Notes: generated by a model not told the origin, from the letters alone. Positions 13,301-25,508 are shown, counted from the first letter of the stretch. The stretch is DNA of 64,000 nucleotides from Ifrita kowaldi (GCA_013398055.1 VZRS01014168.1:310001-374000), one strand, 5' to 3'. Program-made: numbers and translations.

Positions 13301-16166
13301 TCGATCCCTTTGCTTGGCTGCAGAATATATAAGACATAAAAAAACCTGTGGGAACAAAAGTTCGTGGGAGCCTGCACCTTCTTTACATTATGGTATAATA
13401 TTCTCTCATATTCACTGTCGGAAACCTTGTGAAGTTTAGAGTTGTCTAGGGATGAAGCATGCCACACTGCTCTCCTCTAGATCCTTTATATCTGATGACC
13501 AGATATCTGATGACCTTCCTCCTGGAAGATCCACATCTTCCTTGACAAGGAGTTTTTACTGCAGGAACTGTCCCCCCTCCCCTGGTGCTCACAGTAACGT
13601 GATCTTGGGAAGGGTTCAAGGAAATCCCAAGAGTATTACATGTCCTTGCATGTACATTAGCAACTGTGAGGCTAAATTCACCATCCACTGCCATTGCTAA
13701 CTGTACTCGAGGCCAAAATCAGGGCTTCATGGTGCTAAGTACCCTGAAGGTGGGTGAAAACCCCTGACTATGTCATTTGACTCTGTGCACCCAGGTGAGT
13801 CCAGTCTGCACACCCACTCCTTCATACCCAACTCCAGCACCGGGAACATTGATGTACCTATTGCCTCACAAACCCAGCTTTTTTTCACCGTGACTGCAGC
13901 CTCAGGCTTTTAAAGGAAACCAGACACATAGATATGCTATGTTGTCTTTGAATTCTGAAGGGATTCTCATGTACCCCCAAGTGTTGTTGCAGTGTACCTC
14001 ATTGCCCTGCTAACAGTCCCTGCAAAGGCCCCTGCAGCCACAAGAGACACAGGAGCAGAGCTCAGTGAGCATTTTGGCTACGTGCCCCTGCCTGGAGCAC
14101 ACCCATGTTGCAGGAAATCATATGTAAAAACAGTGAGGAATGCAAGCAGGGGAAAGTCTGGTAGTGGGGTTTAACGACCAACATTCCTCAGGCTGTGCCA
14201 CCATAAACCATTCCCTGTACTAGATCATGACTCCACTGTTCTCTATTCCCCTTATTTCCCTGCTTCCTTGTTCCTCTCAACTCCGACTTCAAATGACAAC
14301 ATTTTGTAGGACTGGAAAAAATATGGTTTTCCACGTTGCATGGTGCTTCATGGCTCCAGAGACAGTCAGACTACATTCATGCAAATCAATTATAATTACT
14401 AGACCTATTCTCTGGACTTGTGGCAAACAGCTCCAGTCTGGCAGCTTCCATTTAACTCAGCAATTCTGGCCTTTGAAAGCACGTGTTCATATCCAGCCTG
14501 TCTGTTGTCAGTGGTCCCTCACCTACACTAACTCACATGCACTATGTCTGAGTGCTGATTTGGGCCAATTTTGCAAGGGATCAGTCAAACATTGTAACAG
14601 TTAAAGACTGTTGGCAGTTAAAGACTGTTGCCATCCAGAATGGCAGTTAAGCATAGATAATGACCACCATTCTTCCTGAAGAAGTATCTTCTTAGAGGTT
14701 ATGATTATGAAGACTTTCGTATCCAGTTGAACAGCCATAAATTGATATAAGCCAAATATCCCACTGGATCTTTGCAGCTCCTGGAGAACTATGATGCTGA
14801 CCTTAAAGAAGCAACACATTAAATGGTTTTAATATGGCTTAGAACTACAATTAAAAGAAGTGGAAATATCCACAGTTCAGTTATCTGTAAGTTTCATATT
14901 CCACTGTATGCATGGGACAGTCCCAACAAAAAGGCCATGTTTTAAGAATCTTAAAGAGATATCACCCTTCAGAGGAAGTCTGCTCCTCCTTTCCCTGTGT
15001 GATATTTCCTGGAGAAAGCCTGTCTTCTCTGCTTGACATGCAGCACTTAATGCTTTATCCACATGCAAGCCCAGACCTGACATTTATTTAACTGAGAATA
15101 GTGGCGCTTATTCCTTGTATACTTTGGAAATGTTCAAGGAAGAAACTTTATTTGTAAAGTTTAGAGATTTGACATTATTTCTGAATACTGCAAGTATTTA
15201 ATATCTTCAGTTAAAGAAGAAAAAATATTACCACTTAAACCTCCCATAATATATGACATTTTTATTAAACCAATTTCCCTCCTTGCCAGTACCCCATCAA
15301 GAATTTTGAATGAGAACCTTTGTAAAGCTCTAATGTTTGATAATACTTTATTTCCTTCTCCATGTTTAGACCCCACTTGTGCTTAGACAAATTAATAGGT
15401 GTTTATAACTCTGTATCTTTTGCAATTCACATTGCCTGCTTGAGCTCTCAGAAAATTTGTTAAGGTAGTCTCCTGTTCTGTGTCTCTAACAGTTTCATGG
15501 AAGACTTTTCCAAGTTAGAGGAAGGACTCATACCTTCCCAACTATGGCAGCTCTTGCAAGTTCCATGCTGTGTCGCACACAGAAATATTCCTGGAGAGAT
15601 TGTTGTTTTAAATGTTTATGGAAAAAGAGAGGAAAGCTCTTGATGCACTGCTCCATGTGGCACAGACATGGAAAGTGAAAAATAAAATGGTGTTGGCATA
15701 AGCAGTGGACCTAACCAGCTACAGTATTTTAAGGAACAAGGTGAGAAATGCATTTTTAACATTTTTTTGTGCATGTTGGATTTCTTTGAGCAATCTCTAA
15801 GGCGAGGCAGAAGACGCTACCTTTTCATGATATGTGAATGAAGATGTGTTGTCAGTAATGTCAGCTTCCATAACTTTTCTGTGGAAATAATCTAGAGATT
15901 AGTGTAGATTGCAAATTGTAACTCACTCCTTATTTGTTTTTGTTTTCTGACTTGACTTTCTCCTCTGACATTAGGAGTGTTGTTGTTAGTGTGCTAGTTG
16001 GTGCATATTTCATGGGTTGTGCAAGAATGCAATTGTGATCACTATCTCAGAACTTTGTATGGAGTTGAGGGAGAACTTGTTGGAATTAGAGTTTAAAGAA
16101 ATTTGAAACATTTTGCTCCTGTGCTAGTGGGATTGCACCATTTTAGAACAAACCAGTATTTCCTCC
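10301..16166. other. Unassigned non-coding DNA
   Basis: No gene or further transposon is recognisable. Small duplications are visible: ATATCTGATGACC occurs twice side by side at 13488-13515, and a 16-base unit is repeated at 14598-14630 (listed separately). Region 13540-13870 is somewhat richer in GC, but no splice-site or open-frame pattern there is convincing. The 125-codon frame at 14227-14604 (plus) matches no known family and has a length expected by chance. Confidence 0.65.
14598..14632. repeat. Tandem duplication of a 16-17-base unit
   Basis: CAGTTAAAGACTGTTG occurs at 14598-14613 and, after one G, again at 14615-14630. The second copy is framed as GG...CC, so its outer bases can pair (GGCAGT with ACTGTTGCC, imperfectly). 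A short replication-slippage duplication is the simplest reading. Confidence 0.85.
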
Positions 16167-16755
16167 AGCATCGTGATTTTACCCTGGCCACAGGTCAGCC
16201 CCGTGCAGCCGCTCACCCACTTACCCTGCAGTGAGGGGGAGGACAGTGTCTGAAGGGTAAAAGTGAGAAAACCAATGGGTTGAGATAAAGGCAGTTGAAC
16301 AGTAAAGCAAATTTTTGCACACCAGCAAAGCAAAACAAGGAATTAATTCATGACTTCCCATGGTCAGGGGGGTGTTCAGCCATGCCCAGAAGAGCAGGGC
16401 ATCATGCCTGGCAGGGACTTGGGAAGATAAACACCATCCCTGAAAATGTCCTGCCTTTCTCCTTCTTCCCCCAGCTTTATATGCTAAGCATGACATCACA
16501 GGGTCTGGGATATCCCTTGGGTCAGTTGGGGTCACTGTCCTGGCTGTGTCTGCCTCCCACCTCCTTGTGCACCCGCAGCCTCCCCTCTGGTGGGGTGAGT
16601 TGAGGAACAGAAAAATCTTTGATGCCGTGTAAGCCCTGTTCAGCAATAACATAAACACTCCTCTGTTTTCAAGACTGTTTTCATTGCAAATCCAAAATAT
16701 TGCACCATACACACTCCTATGAAGAAAATTAGGTATCCCATCCAAAACTAGAACA
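16167..16755 (-). mobile_element. Solo LTR of an avian endogenous retrovirus
   Basis: Read on the minus strand, the element begins TGTTCTAGTTTTGGATGGGA and runs through AATTTTCTTC, GGGACACAG-like and CCCAAGGGATATCCC-like blocks, a CRE/TATA pair, and TTTATCTCAACCC. It ends near the GGCCAGGGTAAAATCACG block. This is the order of a very common LTR family of bird genomes whose ends read TGTCCTGGTT... and ...CCATGACA. The length (about 590 bases) suits a whole LTR. No gag, pol or env remains on either side, so it is a solo LTR left by recombination between two LTRs. I could not find a convincing target-site duplication, and both termini are mutated. The 174-codon minus-strand frame inside it (16221-16745) is a by-product of LTR composition. 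I do not assign an ERVK or ERVL family name. Confidence 0.85.
16476..16498 (-). promoter_or_regulatory. LTR core promoter remnant: CRE-like site and TATA box
   Basis: On the minus strand TGATGTCA (16498-16491) is followed eight bases later by ATATAAA (16482-16476). Relatives of this LTR carry TGACGTCA, a cAMP-response element bound by CREB/ATF factors, in the same place. The single change C to T within the CpG is what methyl-cytosine deamination produces, so the site is probably weakened. The TATA box is intact. Activity is inferred from the family and cannot be seen here. Confidence 0.6.
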
Positions 16756-19700
16756 TGCAGCTTCTACAGATGCCAGGAATATGGGCGGGGTTTTCTCAGA
16801 CCACTGCTCTAAGTTGTTTGAACAGAAGATGTCTGAATGAAATAGTAATTTTCAATACATCTGCATTACTTGAAGAATTCCTACCAATTTTTATCCCTGT
16901 GAGAGTTTGGCTAGCAAGTCACCTAAGCTGAACTTTTCCTTTTTGTTCACTAATTACACAGCCCTCCTTTTTAGAATGTATATTTTTAGACTTTCATGCC
17001 TTATTTGCAGAACTGCTGAGTACTCACAGCTGCTGCTTGAGCCATTGTATTCTGAACATATGAAATGAGTGTTGATGAAAAATAATACAAGACAGCCTAA
17101 ACTGGCACAAAGTTGCAGAGGTAACACAGAGTAACAAGGCAACAAAACCACAGAGGAAATGTCAATGAGTGGGAAGTGATGCAAACAGGAAAAAGAAAAC
17201 AGATATTGTAATTATGAACATAAAATAAAAAATTCTAAATTAATCATCACTACTTAGAAAAGAACTCTGGAACATGTAATGAGTTTGATTCTCTGTGATG
17301 GTCAAAAGACAGACAGGAAATGGAAGGAAAAGAGTTAAGAAAAAAATACTGCAGTATCACAAACTGAATCTGAGCACACTCTTGTATTTTGAATGTTATT
17401 TTGAATACCAAAGGGATTTTTGATCTGACACCATATAGCCATTCCTTATGCCTTTTAAGAAAATCTCTAAAACCAGTGATACATGATATATCAGAGTGGG
17501 AATTAAACATTACTGGAAAATATGGAAGTTCATGCCTAATGCTCACATCAGTAAAATCAGCATGAGTTCTCCTTCAGCTCACTGGGAACTAGAAACACAA
17601 GCGACAGACTGTGCAGTAACTGTGTCTTTTATACAAGCAAATTAAGGAAAATCAAGACACAGACTCGTGTGTTCATACACCAGCGACCCTCTCATTTAAT
17701 TGTTAATGTGCTCCTGTTCATGCTTTTGGTTGAACACAGAGACTTCTTGTCACAAATGCCCGGGAGACCCTTGCAGGACAGCAAATGTTGGATGCGATTG
17801 TGTCTGTTTCCAAGAGACATTAAGGATGAGGTGATCCTGTTCTGCCAGGAGGAAAGTTCAGTTTTCTGGATGCAGTTGTCCCATTCTTCTTGCTCTCAGT
17901 TTCAGAAAACAGGCCCTGGCTCCTTTTATTTACTAGTATATACATAACCTATGAAGATGAGTGTTGTAAGAAAATCTAATAGATAATATATCTGTCTTCA
18001 GAGTAGGATTTGAATAATATACAGAAAATAAATGTGCATACATACACTGAAATCAGGGAATAAAATAAAATAGTGAGTAGATCTCCTTTACAAGCAATCA
18101 TCATCTGTCACGTGTAGTGAGGTAGTGGTCCCACAGAGAAAGAATGTTAACATATAATTCAAGGTTATAGCATAATCTTCTCCAAAGTAGAGGGATTGGG
18201 ATGTTCTAGACAAATAATTTCATGCTTTAGTATAGTTGATTTTCCATGCCAATATTAAGACTTACAATATTTTTGTGGGTATTCTTCATGTGAGTTTCAC
18301 TGTGTAAACATGGGCATGCACATAGTCCTATGTCCTATGCTTACAGGATACATCCTTTCAAACGTCTTAGACCCCTAGGAGAAAGCTTCCACAGCAAAAC
18401 AGCTGATGCCAAGGTCCCAAAATATGAGTTACAAAGGAAAGTAGATTGAATTAACCCTGGTCTGGTCCTGTGGATCTAATTTTCATTACTAAGTGAAACT
18501 GCTTTTCTGTAGTGCATCTCCTGCGTTAGTTCCAACTGAAATGATCCCAGTGCAGGGGCTCTGAGACTGCTCCCAATTGAAGTAATGTACAGGGGGACAA
18601 TCAAGAGATTAATATAAAATGTACACAAATTATTCTGACTAAAATGTTAATATAGGTTCATCTGAAAGCAGGCATTTTTTATATGTGTACAAATCAGAAG
18701 ATTTTCAATGGACAACTATGGAAAATCCAAGTTGCATTCAGTATTTAAATTATTGTTTTGGTGTTTTCTGATATTGTCAAAGGATAAAGATTTGGACTTC
18801 TATCTAAAACCCACCAAAATGGTAAAACCCTAAGTATACCATCTGACAGACTCTAGTACGACATGCTGGAACTATAATGGAAATAAGCTTGTGAGTACTA
18901 TATCACAGTCCTTGTCTGCATTCCAAATACCTAATAACCTGCTTCTACATTATTCCATGTAATTTTTGCTGTTTTGTGAACCCCTGTGCTTTGAGATTAC
19001 TAAGTATTAGAGCAGAATTCTTCCAAGGATAGCAAAGCTATCTCTTTCTGAACATTTGTCTCCATTTTGATGAAGTGAATTGTGATGGTTGTTTGCAATA
19101 ATTTCTGTGGCAGAATGTTTATGTGCATTCATGTATGTATGTTTAATGTGGACAGGAATATCAAAACCTTGTTTCTTCATTAAATATATACTTTTTAGTG
19201 TATTTAGTTACATCCCATTTTATTGCCTAGGTAACTGGTAAGAACATCTATCATTGCATAATAAGATACTTACGAATGGAATGTTAATAGCATCTAATAA
19301 TTTTAGCTCTAAGGCCAGTGTCTTGTTAGTAAACAATGTAGAAAATTAACTTCATGGTAAAGGGTTTCCTTGGCATAAAATTTCACCAAGATGTGTCTAA
19401 ACCCACATATTTTTGTGCATCTGAGTGGACTCTAATTCTTTAATAATATAGCTGAATCATCAGAAGAGAAGTGTACTTAGTGCTGTTGTTAGTTGCCTTT
19501 CTATATTTTAAGATGAGAGATTAACAGAATCTAAAAGTAGAATGTTTGCTGCAGTCATGGCAACACACGTTTCAAAATGTGCAAATGTTAGCACACAATA
19601 TTTTAACTAGGAAAAGATGATATATCAGATAAGCTCAACACATATCAAAAGTTAAGCCTTTTTTGTTTGGGCACCGTTTGTCTCTGAGAAAACTTAGAAC

Positions 19701-20210
19701 TCTGTAAATTCTAGAAAAGTGGGATTATAGCCCAGATCCAACAAAATCATGACAACGAACAATGTTAGCATCAGGCATTGGAGCAGATAGTATAGTGGGG
19801 TTTTTCTTAACTGTAAGTATTTTTTTTTTCATTTATTGTTGCTTATTTATCCATACAGAATAAATAAATCTATACAGAGCAGCCACTGTCACTGCTCATC
19901 GTAGGGCATCTTGATTAATAATATTTTGTATTAGTATCTTGGCAGCTGACTGCAGTGAGCTCCAGATTCTGCTTTGGAGTTTTAGTCCTCTGCTGGTTGG
20001 TTACACAGACTGAGGGCCAGGCTGGCTTTTGCTTTCTTTATGAGTGTAATGCCACTTTGGAGTAATCCAGCTGGCATGGTGAAAAGGAAGTAGGCTGATG
20101 GCAGGAAGTACTGTGGGGTCATGCTTGTATTTCTTCAAAAAGACTTCCTGCTGAGGGACAGGGAAAATTAACATTGTTGCCAGAAAGAGAAGATTCAGCT
20201 TGGTACATGT
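16756..20210. other. Unassigned non-coding DNA
   Basis: AT-rich DNA without recognisable gene, RNA or repeat. Open frames reach at most 98 codons (17250-17546, minus) and show nothing familiar. Confidence 0.7.
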
Positions 20211-20417
20211 ATAGAGTTACAGAAACACAGAATATTCTGAGTCGGAAGAGACCCAACAAGATCCTCAAGTCCCACTCCTGGGCCTGCACAGGACACCCCA
20301 AGAGTCACATCATGTGCCCGAACACACACAGGTTTGAATTCTGTCAGGCTTGGCGCTGTGACCACAGTCCTGGGGAGACTGTTTCAGTGCCCAACCACCC
20401 TCTGAGTGAAGAACAGA
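20211..20417 (-). mobile_element. CR1 LINE 3' fragment
   Basis: On the plus strand the segment shows the reverse complement of a CR1 3' end. Octamer-like terminal repeats (AGAAACACAGAAT) are followed by ATTCTGAGTCGGAAGAGACCC, then CTGCACAGGACACCCCAAGAG, TCTGTCAGGCTTGGCGCTGTG, CTGGGGAGACTGTTTCAGTGCC and CAACCACCCTCTGAGTGAAGAA. The element is truncated at its 5' side just after GTGAAGAAC, as is usual for CR1. Divergence is moderate, so it is younger than the copy at 9728. It has no coding capacity. Confidence 0.92.
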
Positions 20418-21424
20418 CTTGATTTTATCTTTCTGTCAGTAAGAAATAAAGTAGAAGATGGGAAAACTAGGTTTAAGTCCTTGTACCAAAGTCTGTCATC
20501 AGTGACCAAATAGAAGACCTGAATAAGGCGAAGACTCTGGGCATGATCACAACACACAAGCAAGGACAGCACAGAGCTGGAATTGACTGCAAGAAACCCA
20601 GGACTTTTTGCAGCAATAATGTCAAAGTGCTGCCAGACAAGGCTATGAACCCTTCAGAGAGGAATCCTGCTTGTAGCATTGCCCTGGTGTGTCAATTCCT
20701 ATCTAGGAATCATGAAACTCCCAGGGCTCCTGTGACACCATTTGTCTGAAGACACCTTGTCCTCTGTGCCTCTGTTCACTATTCCTGCCTCTGAGGAGTT
20801 CTGAAAATACATCAACAAGCAGATGAATATATGGACAGGAGGTTGGCATGAATGTAGACTAATCATGAATTTTTCAAGGGCTTATCAGTATTTTACACCC
20901 CATGCTGTAATATAAAATTGAAATGTGAGAGACACTAGAGAAAGTTCTTTTGCTGAAGAAATGAGAATCAGACTGGGGAATAAATCCATTGCTAATATTT
21001 TTGGATTTGTTTATTGACCTGTCTGCTGAGACAAGAACATAAAATGAAAATTATGCTAATTAGAACTGTACATAGCAAAAAAAAGTTGCACTGACTTTCT
21101 TCCAATTCTTTCTAATTCCCAGGGGAGCAAAGCTTGAGCATGAAAGAAAACAGAGAAACTGGTAGCATAATAAGATATTTAAATAAATACTTGCTTCCAA
21201 ATGATTTGCAGGTGTCAACTTATGTAACATCTGCAAGGAGTTTCTGCCGTGACCTTGCTGTTCATGAGTCCCTTCCAGCGCAGCTAATATTTTGTAATTG
21301 GATCAGCTGCTAATACTCTGGAGTTTCATGTTTCTTTAATTAGAAAAGTGTTGTACAGTCTTCTTTTGTCTCAATTACACTGCTAATATATCTCATTTAC
21401 CTTGGGGTGATAGGCTTGAGGATT
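20418..21424. other. Unassigned non-coding DNA
   Basis: Follows the truncated 5' side of the CR1 fragment. I cannot recognise further CR1 sequence or any gene. Open frames of 62-68 codons on both strands at 20384-20749 overlap one another and are not convincing. Confidence 0.65.
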
Positions 21425-21790
21425 CCTTTCCTTTCCTTTTCCTTTTCCTTTTCCTTTTCCTTTTCCTTTNNNNNNNNNNNNNNNNNNNNNNNNNNNNNNN
21501 NNNNNNNNNNNNNNNNNNNNNNNNNNNNNNNNNNNNNNNNNNNNNNNNNNNNNNNNNNNNNNNNNNNNNNNNNNNNNNNNNNNNNNNNNNNNNNNNNNNN
21601 NNNNNNNNNNNNNNNNNNNNNNNNNNNNNNNNNNNNNNNNNNNNNNNNNNNNNNNNNNNNNNNNNNNNNNNNNNNNNNTCCTTTCCTTTCCTTTCCTTTC
21701 CTTTCCTTTCCTTTCCTTTCCTTTCCTTTCCTTTCCTTTCCTTTCCTTTCCTTTCCACTTCCACTTCCACTTCCACTTCCACTTCCACTT
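21425..21790. repeat. Compound pyrimidine microsatellite interrupted by an assembly gap
   Basis: Reading left to right on the plus strand: (CCTTT)2, then (CCTTTT)5, then one CCTTT running into N at 21470. After the gap come 15 perfect CCTTT units (21680-21754), then six CCACTT units (21755-21790). The whole visible tract is pyrimidine on one strand except for the A in the last unit. Such mirror-like purine/pyrimidine tracts can form triplex DNA and are hard to sequence, which explains the gap. The open frames of 131-141 codons here are artefacts of the repeat. Confidence 0.97.
21470..21678. other. Assembly gap (209 N)
   Basis: A run of 209 undetermined bases with CCTTT-type repeat on both sides. 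The missing sequence is very probably more of the same repeat. The true length of the array is unknown. Confidence 0.98.
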
Positions 21791-22362
21791 CCCCCTTTCT
21801 TTTTCAATGCCCTATACCACAGAGTAGTATAAACTTGCTTAACTGATTAATCTCTCTTACCTATTTATATATTTTGGCGAAGGAGTGCTTACATAAAAAA
21901 GAGAATGATTTTATGGGGCTATAAGGAAGCTGTTAAAATCTTACCCCGTGATATGAATGTTTTGATCTTATCTAGATATCCCAGATGAGGTGGGAGATGC
22001 ACAAAAAATATTCCTTTGAAGAATTGTATGTGGATAGAAGATAGGGACAGTATTAGCTTTATTTTTGACAGGGAACAAAAGAATGGAGAGATTGAAAATT
22101 GGATTCAGGAGGATGATTTGAGATACTTAACTTCTAAATTTAAGCAAGACTGACATGCTAAACTCCTTTTGTTTCCAATGCATAGCAAATAGACAGCTTT
22201 GAAGGCATAGACTCTTAGATATAAGTCCCACATAGTAGAGGACTAGAACTGGAATAGACTACGTCTACCACATTTTTGAAAACAAATAGGTTTGTAATAA
22301 GTACCTAGGCCATTAGGTATCTAATAGATATAGAATTTACTTAGAGAAACAAAATTTGCTTC

Positions 22363-22377
22363 TTTTTTTTTTTTTTT
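22363..22377 (+). repeat. T15 homopolymer
   Basis: Fifteen T residues after GCTTC and before CCAGTTTAG. No element is attached. Confidence 0.9.
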
Positions 22378-24066
22378 CCAGTTTAGAATTCTTGAAAATT
22401 CTTTTGTCATATTTCAAATATAATATACTTTTGTTTTCATTGGAACTACATATGATCAGAAAGATCTTTAAAGAATGGATTTTTTTAAAGGTATCTTCTC
22501 CTTTAAGCTTTCATCTTCCCTGATCTGTGATGAGATCCTGGTCTGTATCCACTTTAGGAATGTAATGTGAAGATGGATGATCACCTGTGAAATTGTAGTA
22601 CAGTAGCACATGATAAGACATCATGAAAAAGATTCGGTGGATGCTGGACAGAAATATGTGTATGAACTGGTTTGGTTCTGTTGTCTATTCTCTCTCACTG
22701 ATGTTCCAAGCAGTTTCTAAACGTTCATGTTCTGCACATTGTGAGGCAGCAGTAACCCCTTAAGAAAAGAACATATTTGCATCTTCATTTCCCATTGCAA
22801 GGAAAGCAGAAAGACACACAGGTCTACTGTTGATAATGTTTTTAACTCTTCCTCGATAGGCAATCATATTATCAGTCTTCTTACCAAGCCCTGGGGTTTA
22901 TTTTACAAATCCTATTTACAAGATATCAGTAGAAGTTCTTAGAGGAGTTAGAATTACTCACCCAAACAAAGGTGTGAGGATCAGCCTGCAGCTTTAATAA
23001 ATATTGGATAGCTGAATGTGGAATAAGATTTAGTTGATAACACTTGCAAAATCCATCCTAATCTGAGAAACTGATAGAAGTGAGCAGAAATTGGGGTTTT
23101 TTTATTCAGAAAGTTTTGAACTGCCACAGGTAGCTGGGGCATTTCTTACCTAAGAAACACAAATGTACATTGTATTTACAAAGTCTGTCTTCATTTCTTT
23201 GAACTATCTACAGCTTTGTTGCAAAAAATCCCAGATATATGTTACTTTGTTTTTGTGTAGGTCTTGCAATGTTGTTCATTCTGTAGCTGAAGAGTATGAT
23301 GAATTAATAGAACAAAATACTCTTAGCATAAATATGTCAAAATCCCTCCAATCAATTTATTACTTCATAAGGCTTTTGAGTTATATTTGCTTGAGGTTAT
23401 TTGTTTGCTTGTTTCGACTTTACCGAGCATATAGTCACTATTTGCTTTCTCTTCTGCAGCCAGGCCAATACCTCAATACTATTTTGTTACCTTTCAGCCC
23501 AAATGAGAAGCATTTCTTTTTCTAGCTCACCAAAACATCAACAGATTTCAATTCTCAGCTTGGCTACATTTGTAGTATTTTCAGTAGGTTGGCATGCATA
23601 AATAGGTGAATAATTAAAGAGAAGAGAGAAATTATATATTCTTTAAAGTTGGTGATGTCTGTGATCTCATCTTTCATAGACAGAAAGTCCTCAGATATTC
23701 TGTGGATGTTCTCTATAAATTTTTCATTCTGTCAGAGATAGTGATGTGTCAGTTATACCAAGAAGATCAGTGTTCCAGGAAGGAAAGGCATCTCTCTGGT
23801 TATTTGGACACTGAAAATCAGAGGAAAAAATGCTCAGAAAATGAGGTTTTCTTAATTGAAAACATACCCTATTCTGTGAGTACCATGGTGCAGGTCTTGC
23901 ATGCTCCTGATCATGTGCCTTGGATGAGACTAGCCAGTTGCTCAATTCTTCCTTCCCTACCAGTCCATGTTATATCAGTGTCCATCTTTGTCTTAATATT
24001 TAATGTTTAGTATTTAATATTTATCATTATTATTAATAAACTTGCTCTATTTTTGTCATTTCTTAG

Positions 24067-24151
24067 TGTCGGAATAGATGTTATCAATCAAGACAAGGGG
24101 CTCATTATATTAGGCAATGAAAAACCCAACCAGTTTACCTCTGATTTTGAG
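24067..24151 (+). other. Candidate internal exon (unrecognised protein)
   Basis: A pyrimidine-rich tract ending CATTTCTTAG precedes the segment, and the near-perfect donor GAG|GTAAGA follows it. The 85 bases are open in one frame: one leading base, then 28 codons beginning VGIDVINQDK and ending FTSDFE, leaving phase 0. An open frame this short is expected by chance in about half of such segments, so the splice signals carry most of the weight. I found no upstream partner exon in a compatible phase. An exon-like segment at 23736-23875 also has good splice signals but joins out of frame. The protein resembles no family I can name. It may be a pseudo-exon. Confidence 0.2.
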
Positions 24152-25187
24152 GTAAGAGATTTCCTCAGGTGTACCATCAGACTCCTGGGCATAGGACACA
24201 GCCCCTGTTGTTGTCTTTTCCACAGTAAAATGTGTTATAGTTTTCTATTGTTCATGGTGTTTTGAAGCATCGCTTTTATGTCAGCTTTTGATGTGTCTAT
24301 CTCTTAGAAGTACACAATATGCTGACAAAGATCAGTGAGACTGAGAAGAAAAGGTGACAGTGTCTAGGTAGACAGAGATTTATGAGATCAACTGACAGTT
24401 CAGAACAGAAAAATAGCACAAGCAGTTGTTGACATGATGTTCTCACCCAGTGCAATAAGGCAAGGAAACAGAACTCAAGATTAAAAAAATGAAATATTTA
24501 TCTTGTGTCCTTGTCACCCTGTATGAATGTTGGCTGCAGGTAGCAAAAAAGTGAGAACAAACCCAGTAGCCCACAAGCTGCATCACACCTCAAGGTGCAC
24601 CCAAAATCAGCAGGCTTTGAGCTGAGTTGGTGAGGAAAAGAATTACCTCTGGCTGGCCTCAGAACAGCAAGGTCATAGGAACACTGTAATTGCAGCACAG
24701 TTCAGAGCTAGTTTATTTCCCAAAACTTACTTTAATATATCTCCCATTATATTACCTAAATGGTGCTATAAAAATGAAGATAGCAGTAACAATAAAGTGC
24801 TTCCTATCAGAAGCAATAATATATAAAATATCTTGGATAAAGTCTTATCGCCAAATTAGTAAAAGAAAATATACACTATTGCAGAGGAGATTTACAGTAA
24901 ATTCTGTTTATTCTCCACAACATATGAAATTATGTGGTATTAGAATATGTCAGAAGGCAGACATGAGATCAAATTAGCCGCAATTACAATTAGTTGTTTG
25001 GGTTTTTTTTAAGAAGGAAACTATCAGAACGCTTGTTTTGTTTGTTTTGTTGGAGTTTTTTTTAATATTATAATGCAAATTGAGAAGTATATATAATAAA
25101 AAAAAAAGTACTTGTTTGCCTGTATAGCAGACTTTTAACATGAAAACAAGATTCTTTTACTCAACACTTTGCCTTTTCATCTCACAG

Positions 25188-25310
25188 GCATACTTTCTGC
25201 ACACAGAGCATTTCAGAGTCATTGGACTGAAAAGCAAACCATATGTTGTAAATCTATATAATCTAGAAACCTCCAGAGGAAAGTTTCATCGTTTCATACC
25301 AAACTGCTAA
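25188..25310 (+). other. Candidate terminal exon (unrecognised protein)
   Basis: The acceptor CTTTTCATCTCACAG, with a plausible branch point (TACTCAAC) upstream, is followed by 40 codons and a TAA stop. The peptide begins AYFLHTEHFR and ends KFHRFIPNC. The segment starts in phase 0, which matches the donor of the candidate exon at 24067-24151 across a 1,036-base GT-AG gap. An AATAAA signal lies at 25503-25508, about 190 bases after the stop. Together these make a tidy 3' end of a gene, but each sign is common by chance and the peptide is not recognised. Confidence 0.2.
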
Positions 25311-25502
25311 TTGTCTGCAAACCTGAGTGTGAAGCTAGCAATTGATCCATGTCTTGTATTTGCTATCATGAGTGTCCTGATTTCACATTTCCCAATCCCA
25401 GGCTAACATGCATTTCCTAAAAGCTTGGGCTGGGACAGATGGATTTCGTGTGTATGAATGAGAGAGTTTTGTCTACAGAGAAATATTCTAAATATTCTTT
25501 GA

Positions 25503-25508
25503 AATAAA
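25503..25508 (+). terminator. AATAAA hexamer (possible poly(A) signal)
   Basis: A perfect AATAAA followed by a T-rich stretch. It matters only if the candidate terminal exon at 25188-25310 is real. In AT-rich DNA this hexamer is frequent by chance. Confidence 0.15.

Noticed and set aside
14227..14604. 125-codon plus-strand open frame
   Set aside because: No recognisable domain, no good splice sites, and a length within chance expectation.
16221..16745. 174-codon open frame on the minus strand, the longest in the window
   Set aside because: It lies wholly within the solo LTR and starts within a few bases of its end. LTRs of this family are not protein-coding, and the translation shows no domain. 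The GC-richer LTR simply has few stops in this frame.
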